A stretch of DNA of 64,000 nucleotides from Elusimicrobiota bacterium (GTDB lineage: Bacteria; Elusimicrobiota; Elusimicrobia; UBA1565; UBA9628), in the NCBI GenBank assembly GCA_016212795.1, contig JACRDT010000010.1, forward strand, positions 124,001 to 188,000, given 5' to 3'. The notes under the pieces were generated by a model that saw nothing but the letters and a program-made list of their open reading frames with translations, had not been told where the DNA came from and did not search any database. The translations under genes were made by a program, and so were the position numbers. Below, one piece after another: positions 35,403 to 43,551 of the stretch. The number at the start of each line of letters is the position of its first letter. Positions within the stretch are counted from its first letter, which is position 1.

Positions 35403-36185
35403 TCAACGCGGCTTCTGGGCGGGCTGTCCGAGCTGCCCGCCGGATTGGGCCGCCGACTCGAGCAGCCCCTTCTGCTCGGCCTGCTGGCCCACGTGCGCGC
35501 CTCCGCCCAGGATGTGGGGGGGGAACCCCGCCGTGGAAAGGACGTTGTCGACCAGGGTCCCGACGGGCTTGTCCTTGGCCATGTAGGCCGTGACGGACGA
35601 CATCATCTCCTGCGGGGCGTTCTTGACGATCTCCAGGGCGTACTGGTGGATGGCGGGCTCGGTGGCGTATTTCCTGATCAGGGGGATGAAGCTCTTGGAG
35701 CCCACGAGCCCCTTCATGAACTTGATCGGGTCGTGGTCCCGCATGTAGTCGTCGTTGAGCTGCTTGAGGTCCGGGTGGCTCATCCACTCGCGGGCGTATC
35801 TCACGATGGCGGGATGCTTCGCCGAGTACTTGTTGGACAGGGCCTGGACCCTCAGCTCGTTCTCCCGGCAGATGCGCGTGATCGTATCCTCGAGGGACCG
35901 GTCGGCCTGGGCGGGCTTCTGCCCCGGCGCTTTGAGGTCCATCCCCTGGGTGCTGATCATCCCGAGGCTGGAATCCGGCCCCTGGGGCGCGGCCGGCTGG
36001 GCCGCGGGGGCGGGCGCGGCCCCGGCGCCCGTCTCCGTCATGTTGAAGCCGGCGTCGTCGGCGGTGGTCTGGCCCGTGTTGCTGAGGATGATGGCGACGC
36101 CCGCGACCGCGCCGACGCCCGCGAGGAAGACCGCCAGCAACAGCAGGCCCTTCATGCTCTTTTTTCCTTCGGGCGCCTCATCCAT
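35403..36185 (-). CDS. Single-span envelope protein of unknown function
   Basis: From ATG 36185 the protein has about 260 residues. ATG 36155, with AAGGA upstream, would give a product starting M-K-G-L-L-L-L-A-V-F, and 36191 is also possible. One hydrophobic helix near the start is followed by an Ala/Pro/Gln-rich linker and then about 140 mostly helical residues (R-I-C-R-E-N-E-L-R-V-Q-A-L, Y-A-R-E-W-M-S-H-P-D-L). No known domain is recognised. It is transcribed divergently from the small-peptide/thioredoxin-like pair. Confidence 0.7.
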   Translation of the reverse strand: MDEAPEGKKSMKGLLLLAVFLAGVGAVAGVAIILSNTGQTTADDAGFNMTETGAGAAPAPAAQPAAPQGPDSSLGMISTQGMDLKAPGQKPAQADRSLEDTITRICRENELRVQALSNKYSAKHPAIVRYAREWMSHPDLKQLNDDYMRDHDPIKFMKGLVGSKSFIPLIRKYATEPAIHQYALEIVKNAPQEMMSSVTAYMAKDKPVGTLVDNVLSTAGFPPHILGGGAHVGQQAEQKGLLESAAQSGGQLGQPAQKPR

Positions 36186-36191
36186 GACCAT

Positions 36192-36221
36192 GATTATGGC
36201 ATGAGAGAGCGGGAAAATACA
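36192..36221 (-). promoter_or_regulatory. Promoter of the minus-strand envelope gene
   Basis: On the minus strand a TTGTAT-like -35 and a CATAAT -10 (plus-strand bases 36192-36197) are separated by 18 bp. The -10 lies only about 7-12 bases before the first candidate start codons, so either the start at 36155 is used or the message is leaderless. Confidence 0.45.
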
Positions 36222-36238
36222 AGGTCGGACCGAAGTCC

Positions 36239-36267
36239 TTGACAACGGCCGGCTTGTCCTCTAGAAT
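36239..36267 (+). promoter_or_regulatory. Consensus sigma-70 promoter
   Basis: TTGACA at 36239-36244 and TAGAAT at 36262-36267 are separated by exactly 17 bp. This is one of two near-perfect housekeeping promoters in the window. It drives the 38-residue peptide gene and the coupled thioredoxin-like lipoprotein, with a leader of about 28 bases. Confidence 0.85.
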
Positions 36268-36302
36268 AGGGAGAAGGGCGTCGTGAGGGCTCGGGAGGGG
36301 CA

Positions 36303-36419
36303 ATGCTGAAGGTCCTGTTCTTGATCGCGTCGCTGTTCGTCGGCGGCATCGCGGCCGGGTCGTCGGGGTGCGGGGGCTGCAAGAAGCCGGGCGCGTCCTC
36401 GCATCTCTCAGGGAAGTGA
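36303..36419 (+). CDS. Small 38-residue secreted or lipoprotein-like peptide
   Basis: The peptide has a GGGAGGGG ribosome site (about 36294-36300) and lies 35 bases after a consensus promoter. It has a hydrophobic signal (M-L-K-V-L-F-L-I-A-S-L-F-V-G-G) followed by G-S-S-G-C-G-G-C-K-K and a short polar tail. The S-S-G-C site is a weak lipobox. Its stop overlaps the next gene's GTG start (GTGA), so it may act as a leader peptide coupling translation, or as a tiny lipoprotein. The C-G-G-C pair and linkage to a thioredoxin-fold protein hint at redox or metal chemistry (inference). Confidence 0.65.
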   Translation: MLKVLFLIASLFVGGIAAGSSGCGGCKKPGASSHLSGK

Positions 36420-37120
36420 CGGCTCTCCCATTCCGGGCCGCGCGCAAGTGGTTCCTCCCGGCGCCCGCGGCATTCTTCCTGTTCCTGGTGCTGCCCTACG
36501 TCACCGGGTGCACGGAGGGATGCGGGGAGTCCCCCGAATCCAACTCCAACGCGCCGGCTTCCTCGGGCGGGTCGGGCGCGACGTCGAGGGCCGGGGGCGG
36601 GGAGATCGACATCACGCCCGGGTCCGGCGACCGGGAGGGCGCCGTCCAGAGGATCGGCGGCCCCGGCGAGAAGGGCAAGCCTCTCGGGCCGAAGGCCTCC
36701 GGCGACCCCTCGGCCTACTACGTCGAGACGGTGGACGCCGCTTCGTATAAGCAGAAGGTCCTCGGCAAGGGCCAGGCGCTGGTCAGCCTCTTCTACCCCG
36801 GCTGCTCCGAGTGCGACCTGGCGGCGCCCGTCATGAAGGCCCTGTCCATCGACTACAAGGGCAAGATGGACGTCTACCGGATGGACGCCTCCGCCAACGA
36901 GAACCTCGCCGTCCTGCCGCGCGGCTTCACCCTCAAGGCCTACCCGGGCTTCGTCCTGTACCGCGACGGCTCGGCCGTCAGCTGGAGGGGGGGGCTGCCG
37001 TTCGAGCAGGGCCGAAGCGGGGCTTCCTCGCCAGACGAGCCGGCAGGCGAGTACCAGGGCAGGCTGGGGCAGTGGTTCCACGGCGCCCTGGCGAGGCAGA
37101 ACCTGGGCGTCGGGCAGTAG
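36416..37120 (+). CDS. Thioredoxin-fold lipoprotein
   Basis: I choose the GTG at 36416, which overlaps the upstream stop, giving 234 residues. The N-terminus is basic, then hydrophobic, then the lipobox V-T-G-C32, so it is probably a lipoprotein. A Gly/Ser/Thr-rich linker precedes a thioredoxin-like domain (about 100-230) with the redox pair C130-S-E-C133 in V-S-L-F-Y-P-G-C-S-E-C, a central D-V-Y-R-M-D-A-S and the cis-Pro region K-A-Y-P-G-F-V-L-Y-R-D-G. It likely handles disulfides of envelope proteins. The tail A-R-Q-N-L-G-V-G-Q is unstructured. Confidence 0.85.
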   Translation: MTALPFRAARKWFLPAPAAFFLFLVLPYVTGCTEGCGESPESNSNAPASSGGSGATSRAGGGEIDITPGSGDREGAVQRIGGPGEKGKPLGPKASGDPSAYYVETVDAASYKQKVLGKGQALVSLFYPGCSECDLAAPVMKALSIDYKGKMDVYRMDASANENLAVLPRGFTLKAYPGFVLYRDGSAVSWRGGLPFEQGRSGASSPDEPAGEYQGRLGQWFHGALARQNLGVGQ

Positions 37121-37147
37121 CCACCATCGTCGTCATCCCCAAAATGC

Positions 37148-37153
37148 TACTAT
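37148..37153 (+). promoter_or_regulatory. -10-like TACTAT before the epimerase gene
   Basis: GCTACTAT lies 18 bases before the ATG and is followed by GGGCGGAGG as ribosome site. No -35 hexamer is seen at normal spacing. Confidence 0.4.
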
Positions 37154-37171
37154 CTGGGCGGAGGCACCATC

Positions 37172-38158
37172 ATGGCTGAGAAGATCTGGCTGGTGACGGG
37201 AGGAGCCGGTTTCATCGGCTCGCACATCGCCGAGAAGCTCGTCGGCATGGGCAGGCGGGTCCGGATCCTCGACAACCTGTCGAGCGGCAAGCTCGAGCAC
37301 ATGGCGGCCTTCAAGGAGAAGGTCGAGTTCATGAAGGGCGACATCCGCCGCTTCGAGGACTGCCAGCGGGCCGTCAAGGGCGCCGACTTCGTCATCCACC
37401 AGGCGGCCATCCGCTCCGTGCCCAAGTCCGTGGACCGGCCCATCGAGTCGAACGACACGAACATCACCGGCACCCTGAACCTCCTGTGCGCCGCGAGGGA
37501 GGCCAGGGTCAAGAGGTTCGTCTACGCGTCGTCGAGCTCGGTCTACGGCGAGACCCGGCTGTTCCCCCAGCGGGAGAGCCACATCCCCAACCCCGTCTCG
37601 CCCTACGCGGCCTCGAAGCTCGCGGGCGAGCACTACGCCATCATCTTCGCCAAGACCTACGGGCTCGAGACCGTGAGCCTGCGCTACTTCAACGTCTTCG
37701 GCCCCCGGCAGGACCCCGAGTCCATGTATTCCGCCGTCATCCCGCGGTTCATGGAGCAGGCCTTCCTCGGCGAGCCTCTCGAGGTCCACTGGGACGGCAA
37801 GCAGAGCCGCGACTTCACCCACGTCGCCAACGTCGTCGCCGCCAACATCCTGGCGGCCAGGACCAAGGCGGGCGTCGGGGAGACCTTCAACATCGCCAAC
37901 GGCCGGTGCAACTCCCTGCTCGACATCATCCGCGTGATCGAGCGGATCACCGGCCGCAAGCTCCCCGTCCAGCGCTTCCCGAAGCGCAAGGGCGACGTCC
38001 GCAGGACCTTCGCCGACGTCTCCCGCGCCCGCCGGCTGCTCGGCTTCAAGCCCGTCGTCGGCTTCGACGACGGCCTGCTCGACACCTGGAAGTACTTCGA
38101 GACCGTCTACTTCAAGAAGCGCACCCCGCCCCGCCCCGCGGCCCGCGTCGCGGCATGA
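37172..38158 (+). CDS. NAD-dependent UDP-sugar 4-epimerase (extended SDR)
   Basis: The 328-residue protein begins with the Rossmann motif T-G-G-A-G-F-I-G-S-H. The catalytic set S-S-S-V-Y-G and Y-A-A-S-K is intact, and R-Y-F-N-V-F-G-P-R-Q with a later R-D-F-T-H-V-x-N-V fits the WbpP/TviC/GalE group that interconverts UDP-Glc/Gal or UDP-GlcNAc/GalNAc. Substrate cannot be fixed from sequence alone. It is followed by rfbB with a 4-base overlap, so both probably feed a surface polysaccharide or glycoprotein pathway, consistent with the two GT-C genes in this window. Confidence 0.88.
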   Translation: MAEKIWLVTGGAGFIGSHIAEKLVGMGRRVRILDNLSSGKLEHMAAFKEKVEFMKGDIRRFEDCQRAVKGADFVIHQAAIRSVPKSVDRPIESNDTNITGTLNLLCAAREARVKRFVYASSSSVYGETRLFPQRESHIPNPVSPYAASKLAGEHYAIIFAKTYGLETVSLRYFNVFGPRQDPESMYSAVIPRFMEQAFLGEPLEVHWDGKQSRDFTHVANVVAANILAARTKAGVGETFNIANGRCNSLLDIIRVIERITGRKLPVQRFPKRKGDVRRTFADVSRARRLLGFKPVVGFDDGLLDTWKYFETVYFKKRTPPRPAARVAA

Positions 38159-39189
38159 GACTGCTCGTCACGGGCGGGCTGGGGTTCATCGGGTCGAACT
38201 TCGTCCGCCACGTCCTGAAGAGCCACCCGTCCTGGACCGTGGTCAACATCGACGTCCTGACCTACGCGGGCAACCCCGCCAACCTCGCCGACCTCGCCCG
38301 CAACCCCCGCTACCGCTGGGTGCGCGGCGACATCCGCGACCCGCGGGCCGTCGCCGGGTGCATGGAGGGCGCCGACGCCGTGGTGCACTTCGCCGCGGAG
38401 TCCCACGTGGACCGCTCCATCCTGGACGCGTCGAGCTTCATCGAGACGAACGTCCTGGGCACGAACGTCCTGCTCGACGCCGCCAGGCGCCTCTCGGTGG
38501 GGCGGTTCGTGCACGTGAGCACCGACGAGGTCTACGGGTCCGTGGAGCAGGGCTTCTCCACGGAGGACGACCCGCTCGCCCCGAACTCCCCTTACGCCGC
38601 CTCGAAGGCCGCCTCGGACCTGCTCGTGCGCTCCTACGTCGTGACCCACGGGCTCCCGGCGGTCATCACCAGGGCGTCCAACAACTTCGGGCCCTACCAG
38701 TACCCCGAGAAGGCCCTGCCCCTGCTCATCACGAACTTCATGGACGACCTCCCGTTCCCGCTCTACGGGGACGGCCTGAACGTGCGGGACTGGGTCTACG
38801 TCCTCGACCACGTCCGGGCCGTCGAGTTCGTCCTCCTCAAGGGGAAGACCGGGGAGGCGTACAACGTCGGGGGGACGCATTCCTGCACGAACAAGGAACT
38901 CATCGAGCGGGTGAGGGGCCTCATGGGCAAGCCCGCTTCGCTCGTCACCCCGGTCCCCGACCGGCCGGGCCACGACCGCCGCTACGCCCTCGACTGCCGG
39001 AAGCTGACCTCCCTGGGCTTCAAGCACGCCCACCCCTTCGAGGCAGCCCTCGCCAAGACCATCGCGTGGTACCGGGCCAACCCGGCGTGGTGGAGGCCGC
39101 TGAAGAAGGCCGGCGGCTACAAGAAGTACTACGACAAGCAGTACGCCGGCCGCCTCGTCGGACGGCGCGCCGGCGCCCCGAAGCGGTAG
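38155..39189 (+). CDS. rfbB: dTDP-glucose 4,6-dehydratase
   Basis: The ATG overlaps the epimerase stop (ATGA), giving 344 residues. The NAD site is T-G-G-L-G-F-I-G-S-N-F, and the dehydratase signature V-S-T-D-E-V-Y-G-S with Y-A-A-S-K-A and the A-S-N-N-F-G-P-Y-Q-Y-P-E-K segment identifies RmlB/RfbB. It converts dTDP-glucose to the 4-keto-6-deoxy sugar on the way to rhamnose. The other rml genes are not in the window. The C-terminal 30 residues are basic. Confidence 0.93.
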   Translation: MRLLVTGGLGFIGSNFVRHVLKSHPSWTVVNIDVLTYAGNPANLADLARNPRYRWVRGDIRDPRAVAGCMEGADAVVHFAAESHVDRSILDASSFIETNVLGTNVLLDAARRLSVGRFVHVSTDEVYGSVEQGFSTEDDPLAPNSPYAASKAASDLLVRSYVVTHGLPAVITRASNNFGPYQYPEKALPLLITNFMDDLPFPLYGDGLNVRDWVYVLDHVRAVEFVLLKGKTGEAYNVGGTHSCTNKELIERVRGLMGKPASLVTPVPDRPGHDRRYALDCRKLTSLGFKHAHPFEAALAKTIAWYRANPAWWRPLKKAGGYKKYYDKQYAGRLVGRRAGAPKR

Positions 39190-39234
39190 CCCCCGGCCGG
39201 CGCCGGTTCCACCGGCCCAGGCGCTATCATGCCG

Positions 39235-39289
39235 TGACGAGAGCCCCGGCGCGATTCCCCTGCGCGCGGGTCCGCCATTCTGCTATCAT
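39235..39289 (+). promoter_or_regulatory. Two TATCAT -10-like boxes before the zinc-ribbon gene
   Basis: GCTATCAT occurs at 39233-39240 and again at 39282-39289. The second ends 11 bases before the ATG at 39301 and would give a leader of only a few bases. No good ribosome site is present. Confidence 0.4.
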
Positions 39290-39300
39290 CTCGACAGGCC

Positions 39301-40086
39301 ATGGTCTGTCCGAACTGCGGGGCGCAGCAGCCTGACGGCGCCGTCGAGTGCTCCTCCTGCGCGGTCATCTTCGCCAAGTGGAGGGCCAGGGCGAACGCGG
39401 CGTTCGCCCCGCCCGTGCCTTCGGCCCGGGCCGCGCCGACGGATATCACCGAGGTCCTCGCCGCTTCGCCGGAGCCCAGACGCGGCCTGGGCGTGTTCCC
39501 CCTCCTGGCCGCCGCCATCGGGGCGGCCTGGCTCTGGTTGGCCTACTGGCCGGTCCCGCAGGCGAGCCTCGTGCCGGATGCCCCGGTCAAGGCGGGAGAC
39601 GCCGTCGTCACCTATCGGAATGGGCAGAAGTGCCTGTTGAGCGACGCGAAGCTGGACTACACGTATTCCTACGCATTCAGGGGTTACAGGGTCTGTTCCT
39701 CCAGGGGCCATTGCGCGAGCGGTTCCTCCTTGACCAAGACCGCGGACGCCTTGAGGGTCGCGTCGACGAGCGGCGGGCCGCTGGACCTGCCGCTCTCGCG
39801 CATCGGGGAGATCAGGTTCGCCGGCGAGACCGACCCGGGCAAGCCCGACCAGGGTCGCATCACGGGCGTCGAGCTCGCGACCAGGGAGGGGAGGACGCAC
39901 CGCCTCTATTGCGCCGAGAGCCAGGCCATCGTGCCGGACGCGAACTTCGCGTGGGGGGAGTCTTTCCAGCCGCAACGAGTGTCGCTGAGAGGGTCCCCGG
40001 CCGAGAACGATTGCCCGGCTTCCCTGAATCTGACCAGCGCTCAGCATGAGCTCGGCCGGACCCCGCTCAGGATAGAGTTCTACTGA
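39301..40086 (+). CDS. Zinc-ribbon membrane protein of unknown function
   Basis: The 261-residue protein starts with a zinc ribbon (C3-P-N-C6-G and C17-S-S-C20), followed by a linker and one membrane helix at about 65-85. The outer part of about 170 residues has several cysteines (K-C-L, V-C-S-S-R-G-H-C, Y-C, D-C) that could form disulfides. This layout resembles zinc-ribbon envelope proteins of unknown role. It is followed 1 base later by another small membrane protein gene. Confidence 0.75.
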   Translation: MVCPNCGAQQPDGAVECSSCAVIFAKWRARANAAFAPPVPSARAAPTDITEVLAASPEPRRGLGVFPLLAAAIGAAWLWLAYWPVPQASLVPDAPVKAGDAVVTYRNGQKCLLSDAKLDYTYSYAFRGYRVCSSRGHCASGSSLTKTADALRVASTSGGPLDLPLSRIGEIRFAGETDPGKPDQGRITGVELATREGRTHRLYCAESQAIVPDANFAWGESFQPQRVSLRGSPAENDCPASLNLTSAQHELGRTPLRIEFY

Positions 40087-40087
40087 C

Positions 40088-40474
40088 ATGGGGTGGGGTC
40101 AGAGGTTCGCGGTGCTGCTCATCTTGACGCTCGGAGCTTTCTTGTCCTACAGCCACCGGCAGAAACGCTCCCTCCTCATCGCGACGGCGCGCGCCCGCTT
40201 CCCCCACTACGCGGGCAGCAAGGACGCCGTGAACGTCGACTGCGTCGTCACGAGGATGACGACCGAGGAGAAGAGGGCCTACGGGAGCAGGTTCCCCGGC
40301 TTGCCGACGGTCGGCAGTTTCGACCCGTTGCTGGGCACGTGCAGGGTGAAATTTGACATCCGGGACCACCCGCAACAGGGCTCGACGGCCCATTTCGCGG
40401 CGGAATTGCGCTACGTCTGGGGCGTCGGCAGGAGGAAGGTCTGGCATCCGCTGGAGTTCCGGCTTCTGGATTGA
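40088..40474 (+). CDS. Small secreted or membrane-anchored protein
   Basis: The 128-residue protein starts 1 base after the zinc-ribbon gene and has no ribosome site of its own, so it is probably coupled. Residues 7-22 are hydrophobic. The remainder is soluble, with two cysteines (V-D-C-V-V and G-T-C-R-V) that could pair. No family is recognised. Confidence 0.65.
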   Translation: MGWGQRFAVLLILTLGAFLSYSHRQKRSLLIATARARFPHYAGSKDAVNVDCVVTRMTTEEKRAYGSRFPGLPTVGSFDPLLGTCRVKFDIRDHPQQGSTAHFAAELRYVWGVGRRKVWHPLEFRLLD

Positions 40475-40652
40475 CCGGCGCGGGCCCTCTCCGCGTCCTC
40501 GCTCCTCACTTCGCGCTTCGCCCAAGAAACGACCGGCCAAAGGGCAGTTAGGAGCCGCTCGCAGCAGTGATATGGTCGAGCCGGCGCCTCCGTGTTGGAT
40601 GCGGATAGGTTCCGTGCGGCGCGGCGGCCCGCTGGCCGCGGCGCGAGCGCGG
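40475..40652. other. Intergenic region between convergent genes
   Basis: No gene is seen. It contains a GC-rich near-palindrome at about 40619-40644 (GCGGCGGCCCGCTGGCCGCGGC) that resembles the end block of the dispersed repeat. No U-tract terminator is evident for either flanking gene. Confidence 0.4.
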
Positions 40653-42548
40653 TCAGGCCTTCTTCTTGCCCAGGCGCTTGGAGAGCCAGGCGAACAACGG
40701 GATGCCCAGGCTCACCGCCGCGATGGCCGCCGCGATCAGGCCCAGCAAGGCCGGCATGGACCAGCCCATGAACAGGCCGGCCTGCATGAAGAGGAACGGC
40801 GGCAGGGTGGCCACGACCGGGACGATGGAGAGCCACTGGAACACGCGCGGCTGGGCCTCGATGGCCAGCCTCTGCTGGTAGACCGACCGCCACTGGATCT
40901 GCATCTCCGTGAGCCCCACGCCGAGCAGGAAGGCGGCCCCCAGGGTGAGGGGGACGCTCTGGAAGAGCAGCGAGGCCGCCAGGAAGGCGACCATGGTGCC
41001 GATGCCCACCGCGGCCCACCCCCGCTCGTCGAACACCTTCGCCGCCTTGGGCAGGTAGGCCGTGACCAGGGCCGCCGCCAGGCTCCCGACGGTATAGAAC
41101 GCCACGATGGTGCCGTTGAGCGCCTGGCTCTTGAAGACCTCCAGGGCCGTGAAGGGCGCCAGGAACATGTAGAGGGAGAGGTGCGAGAAGACCGTGAAGA
41201 TGTACGGCAGGTAGAGCATCTTCGGGAGCTTCTGCTCCGTGCCGCCCTTCTCCTCCTCGCCTCCGGCCGAGCCCTCGCGCTTGAGCTTCATGAGCGCCAG
41301 GGGCAGGGCGCTCAGCAGCATCATGCCGGACATGATCGCGGCCGCCGGGTTCAGCCCCAGCAGCGGGATGAGCGCGCCGATGACGAGGGCCGCGGCGAGC
41401 TCCGCGCCCTCGAACGCGGCGTAGAAGAGCGCGCCGGCCTTGTTGAGCCTGTCCCGGTTCTCCTGGCCCACGATGCGCGGGGCGACCTCCTTCTCGGCCA
41501 CGCCGCGCAGGGCGCCGTAGATGAAGCCCGCCACCAGGTTCGAGACGAGGAAATGGACCGGCGAGAACGCCCCCGTCAGGACGTGCGCCACGGGCACGGA
41601 AAGGGCCGCGAGCCCGTGCAGCAGGTTGCCCGCCACGTAGACCTTCTTGGCGTCGAAGCGCTTGACCCACCTGCTGCCCAGCAGGCTTCCCGGCAGGATG
41701 GCGACCAGGAAGGCCGCCTGCGTCGTGACCGCGAAGGCCAGGCCCTGGGCCGCGTAGGCGTAGAGGGGAGCGATGAGCGAGGTCGCCTCCTGGCCCAAAG
41801 CGTAGAGGAACTGGCCCGCGAGGTAGAGGTAGTAGGAGAACGGGAGCTTTCCCTGCGGCTTGTCCGGGACGGGGGAGGGAGCCTGCGCCTTCGGCCCGGC
41901 CGCGACGGGCCCGGAATCGGCCGGACTGAGCCTCGCCGTCCGCTGAGGGTGCGTCTCCCCGGACCACGACGGCTCGACCGGCTCGACCTCGACCGCGGCG
42001 TTGCCGTCGAACGCGTCGTTGAGCCTCGCGCCCTCGAGGCCGGGCTTGGCGACGCTTTTCCCAAGGTCCCTGAGAACCTCGACCGAGGACGGGCCATTCT
42101 TCTCCGCGGGAGCCTCGGCCGGGAGCGTGACGCCGCCTGGGACCGCGGGGATCGCGGCTTCGGGCGCCACTCTCGGGGCGGCGGCCTCGACGGCAGGGAT
42201 GGCCGGGGAGACCGAGACGGCCTGAGAGGGGAGAGCCGCGGGCAGAGGGGCGGATCGAGCGGGAGCGGCGACGGCTTCGGGGGGGAACTCGACGCCGGGC
42301 TGCCTGATGCCCGGGAGCCCGAGCCCGGGAAGGCTCGACGAGAGGGGGAGCACCGTCCTCGCCAAGGGGGCGAGGCCCCCGCCCGGCACCGCGGACACGC
42401 CCGCAGCGGCGCCGGCCCCGGGGATCTGGCCGACGGGCACGGGCATGACCTTCCCCGTCCCGGCCGAGACCGTCTGAGCCAGGGCCGGGATGGGCCCGCT
42501 CGTCCAAAGAAGGACGGCGGCCGCCAAGACGGCCGTGAACCGCTTCAT
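40653..42548 (-). CDS. MFS transporter with secreted-type Ala/Pro leader
   Basis: From ATG 42548 the protein has 631 residues. It starts with a signal peptide (M-K-R-F-T-A-V-L-A-A-A-V-L-L-W-T-S-G-P-I-P-A-L-A-Q) and about 190 residues of Ala/Pro/Val-rich low complexity. From about 225 on are twelve hydrophobic helices typical of the major facilitator superfamily, with a charged central loop rich in Glu/Lys (G-G-E-E-E-K-G-G-T-E-Q-K). The substrate is unknown. Having a signal peptide and long leader before an MFS fold is unusual. The GDPD-like protein at 3.2 kb has the same kind of leader. Confidence 0.85.
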   Translation of the reverse strand: MKRFTAVLAAAVLLWTSGPIPALAQTVSAGTGKVMPVPVGQIPGAGAAAGVSAVPGGGLAPLARTVLPLSSSLPGLGLPGIRQPGVEFPPEAVAAPARSAPLPAALPSQAVSVSPAIPAVEAAAPRVAPEAAIPAVPGGVTLPAEAPAEKNGPSSVEVLRDLGKSVAKPGLEGARLNDAFDGNAAVEVEPVEPSWSGETHPQRTARLSPADSGPVAAGPKAQAPSPVPDKPQGKLPFSYYLYLAGQFLYALGQEATSLIAPLYAYAAQGLAFAVTTQAAFLVAILPGSLLGSRWVKRFDAKKVYVAGNLLHGLAALSVPVAHVLTGAFSPVHFLVSNLVAGFIYGALRGVAEKEVAPRIVGQENRDRLNKAGALFYAAFEGAELAAALVIGALIPLLGLNPAAAIMSGMMLLSALPLALMKLKREGSAGGEEEKGGTEQKLPKMLYLPYIFTVFSHLSLYMFLAPFTALEVFKSQALNGTIVAFYTVGSLAAALVTAYLPKAAKVFDERGWAAVGIGTMVAFLAASLLFQSVPLTLGAAFLLGVGLTEMQIQWRSVYQQRLAIEAQPRVFQWLSIVPVVATLPPFLFMQAGLFMGWSMPALLGLIAAAIAAVSLGIPLFAWLSKRLGKKKA

Positions 42549-42685
42549 GCCTGGCAGAAGTGTAGCACTAGGCGCCAAAAGAGACCTGGGCCCAATGACC
42601 CGATCGGCCGGCCGCATCGGACCTGCCCGGCGTCAGGTCTCTCAGCCGCGAAGAGAGCATGCCGCCGCCGGGCCGCCCGGCCGGG

Positions 42686-43546
42686 TCAAGGCCCCGAGGG
42701 AAGGCCCGGCAGGACGGCCTTGAGGACCGAGTCCGCGAGCTCCGGGTAGGCCTTGCCGAGCTCCGCGCGGAAGGCCGAGGCGTCGTCAGCGGCCCAGGCC
42801 TGGAACTTCCGTGGCTTCCCCCTGCTCTCGTAGCCCACGAAGCTCAAGGCCCCCGGCATGGGAGAGCGCCGCGGCTTCGCCTTCACATCCAGCGTCACCA
42901 GGACCCGCAGGTCCGGGTCCAAGCCCGCCTTGCCGCTCAGGCCCGCGTGCAGGACCTCGACTTCGACCAGGGTGTCGACCGCGGGATCCGCGGGTCCCGC
43001 AACCCTGAACCCGTCGCCGGGTCTCTCGGCAGAGAGCCTGGTCAACTCGGCCTTGAGCCTTTCCACCGGGTCGTTCTCGGCCAGGGCCTTCTCCAGGGAG
43101 GCCTTGGCCGCGGCCACGGGCTCCTTCTTCGGGGAGCCCACCAGGCCCGCGATGCCGCCGTACACGCCGCCGACCACGGCTCCGGCGGTGTTGAGCGCCA
43201 GCAGCCCGGCGTACACCAATGCGCCCGCGCCGCTCTTGTCCGACGTGGATCCCTTCGAGGGGGAGTGCGCGGACCAGAACGCTCCCCCGGTGTACTCGAA
43301 CCCGAGAGCCGCGCCCCTGCCCATGCCGGTCCAGGAGCCCGTGGCGGGTGCGGGCAGATAGTCGATCTTGCCTTTCGCGCGGGAGACGTGGATGCCGACG
43401 GCCCCCAGGGCCCGGCGGTAGGCTTCAGGGGTGATGGGCGCGGGGGCCGGCCCGGGAGTCCGGCAGGCAGGCACGGAAGCGACGCAGGCCGCGAGCAGGC
43501 AGCCTAGGAGGCGGGGACCTGCCCGCAAGCCCCGCGGCTTCTCCAT
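42686..43546 (-). CDS. Putative lipoprotein of unknown function
   Basis: From ATG 43546, 5 bases after the kinase stop, the protein has 286 residues. The N-terminus (R-L-L-G-C-L-L-A-A-C-V-A-S-V-P-A-C) ends in a lipobox-like V-P-A-C. A glycine-zipper hydrophobic segment lies at about 100-130 (N-T-A-G-A-V-V-G-G-V-Y-G-G-I-A-G). The C-terminal 130 residues resemble a beta-rich domain with F-V-G-Y-E-S-R-G. It is coupled to the Ser/Thr kinase and could be its target or partner. Confidence 0.75.
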   Translation of the reverse strand: MEKPRGLRAGPRLLGCLLAACVASVPACRTPGPAPAPITPEAYRRALGAVGIHVSRAKGKIDYLPAPATGSWTGMGRGAALGFEYTGGAFWSAHSPSKGSTSDKSGAGALVYAGLLALNTAGAVVGGVYGGIAGLVGSPKKEPVAAAKASLEKALAENDPVERLKAELTRLSAERPGDGFRVAGPADPAVDTLVEVEVLHAGLSGKAGLDPDLRVLVTLDVKAKPRRSPMPGALSFVGYESRGKPRKFQAWAADDASAFRAELGKAYPELADSVLKAVLPGLPSGP

Positions 43547-43551
43547 GCCCC

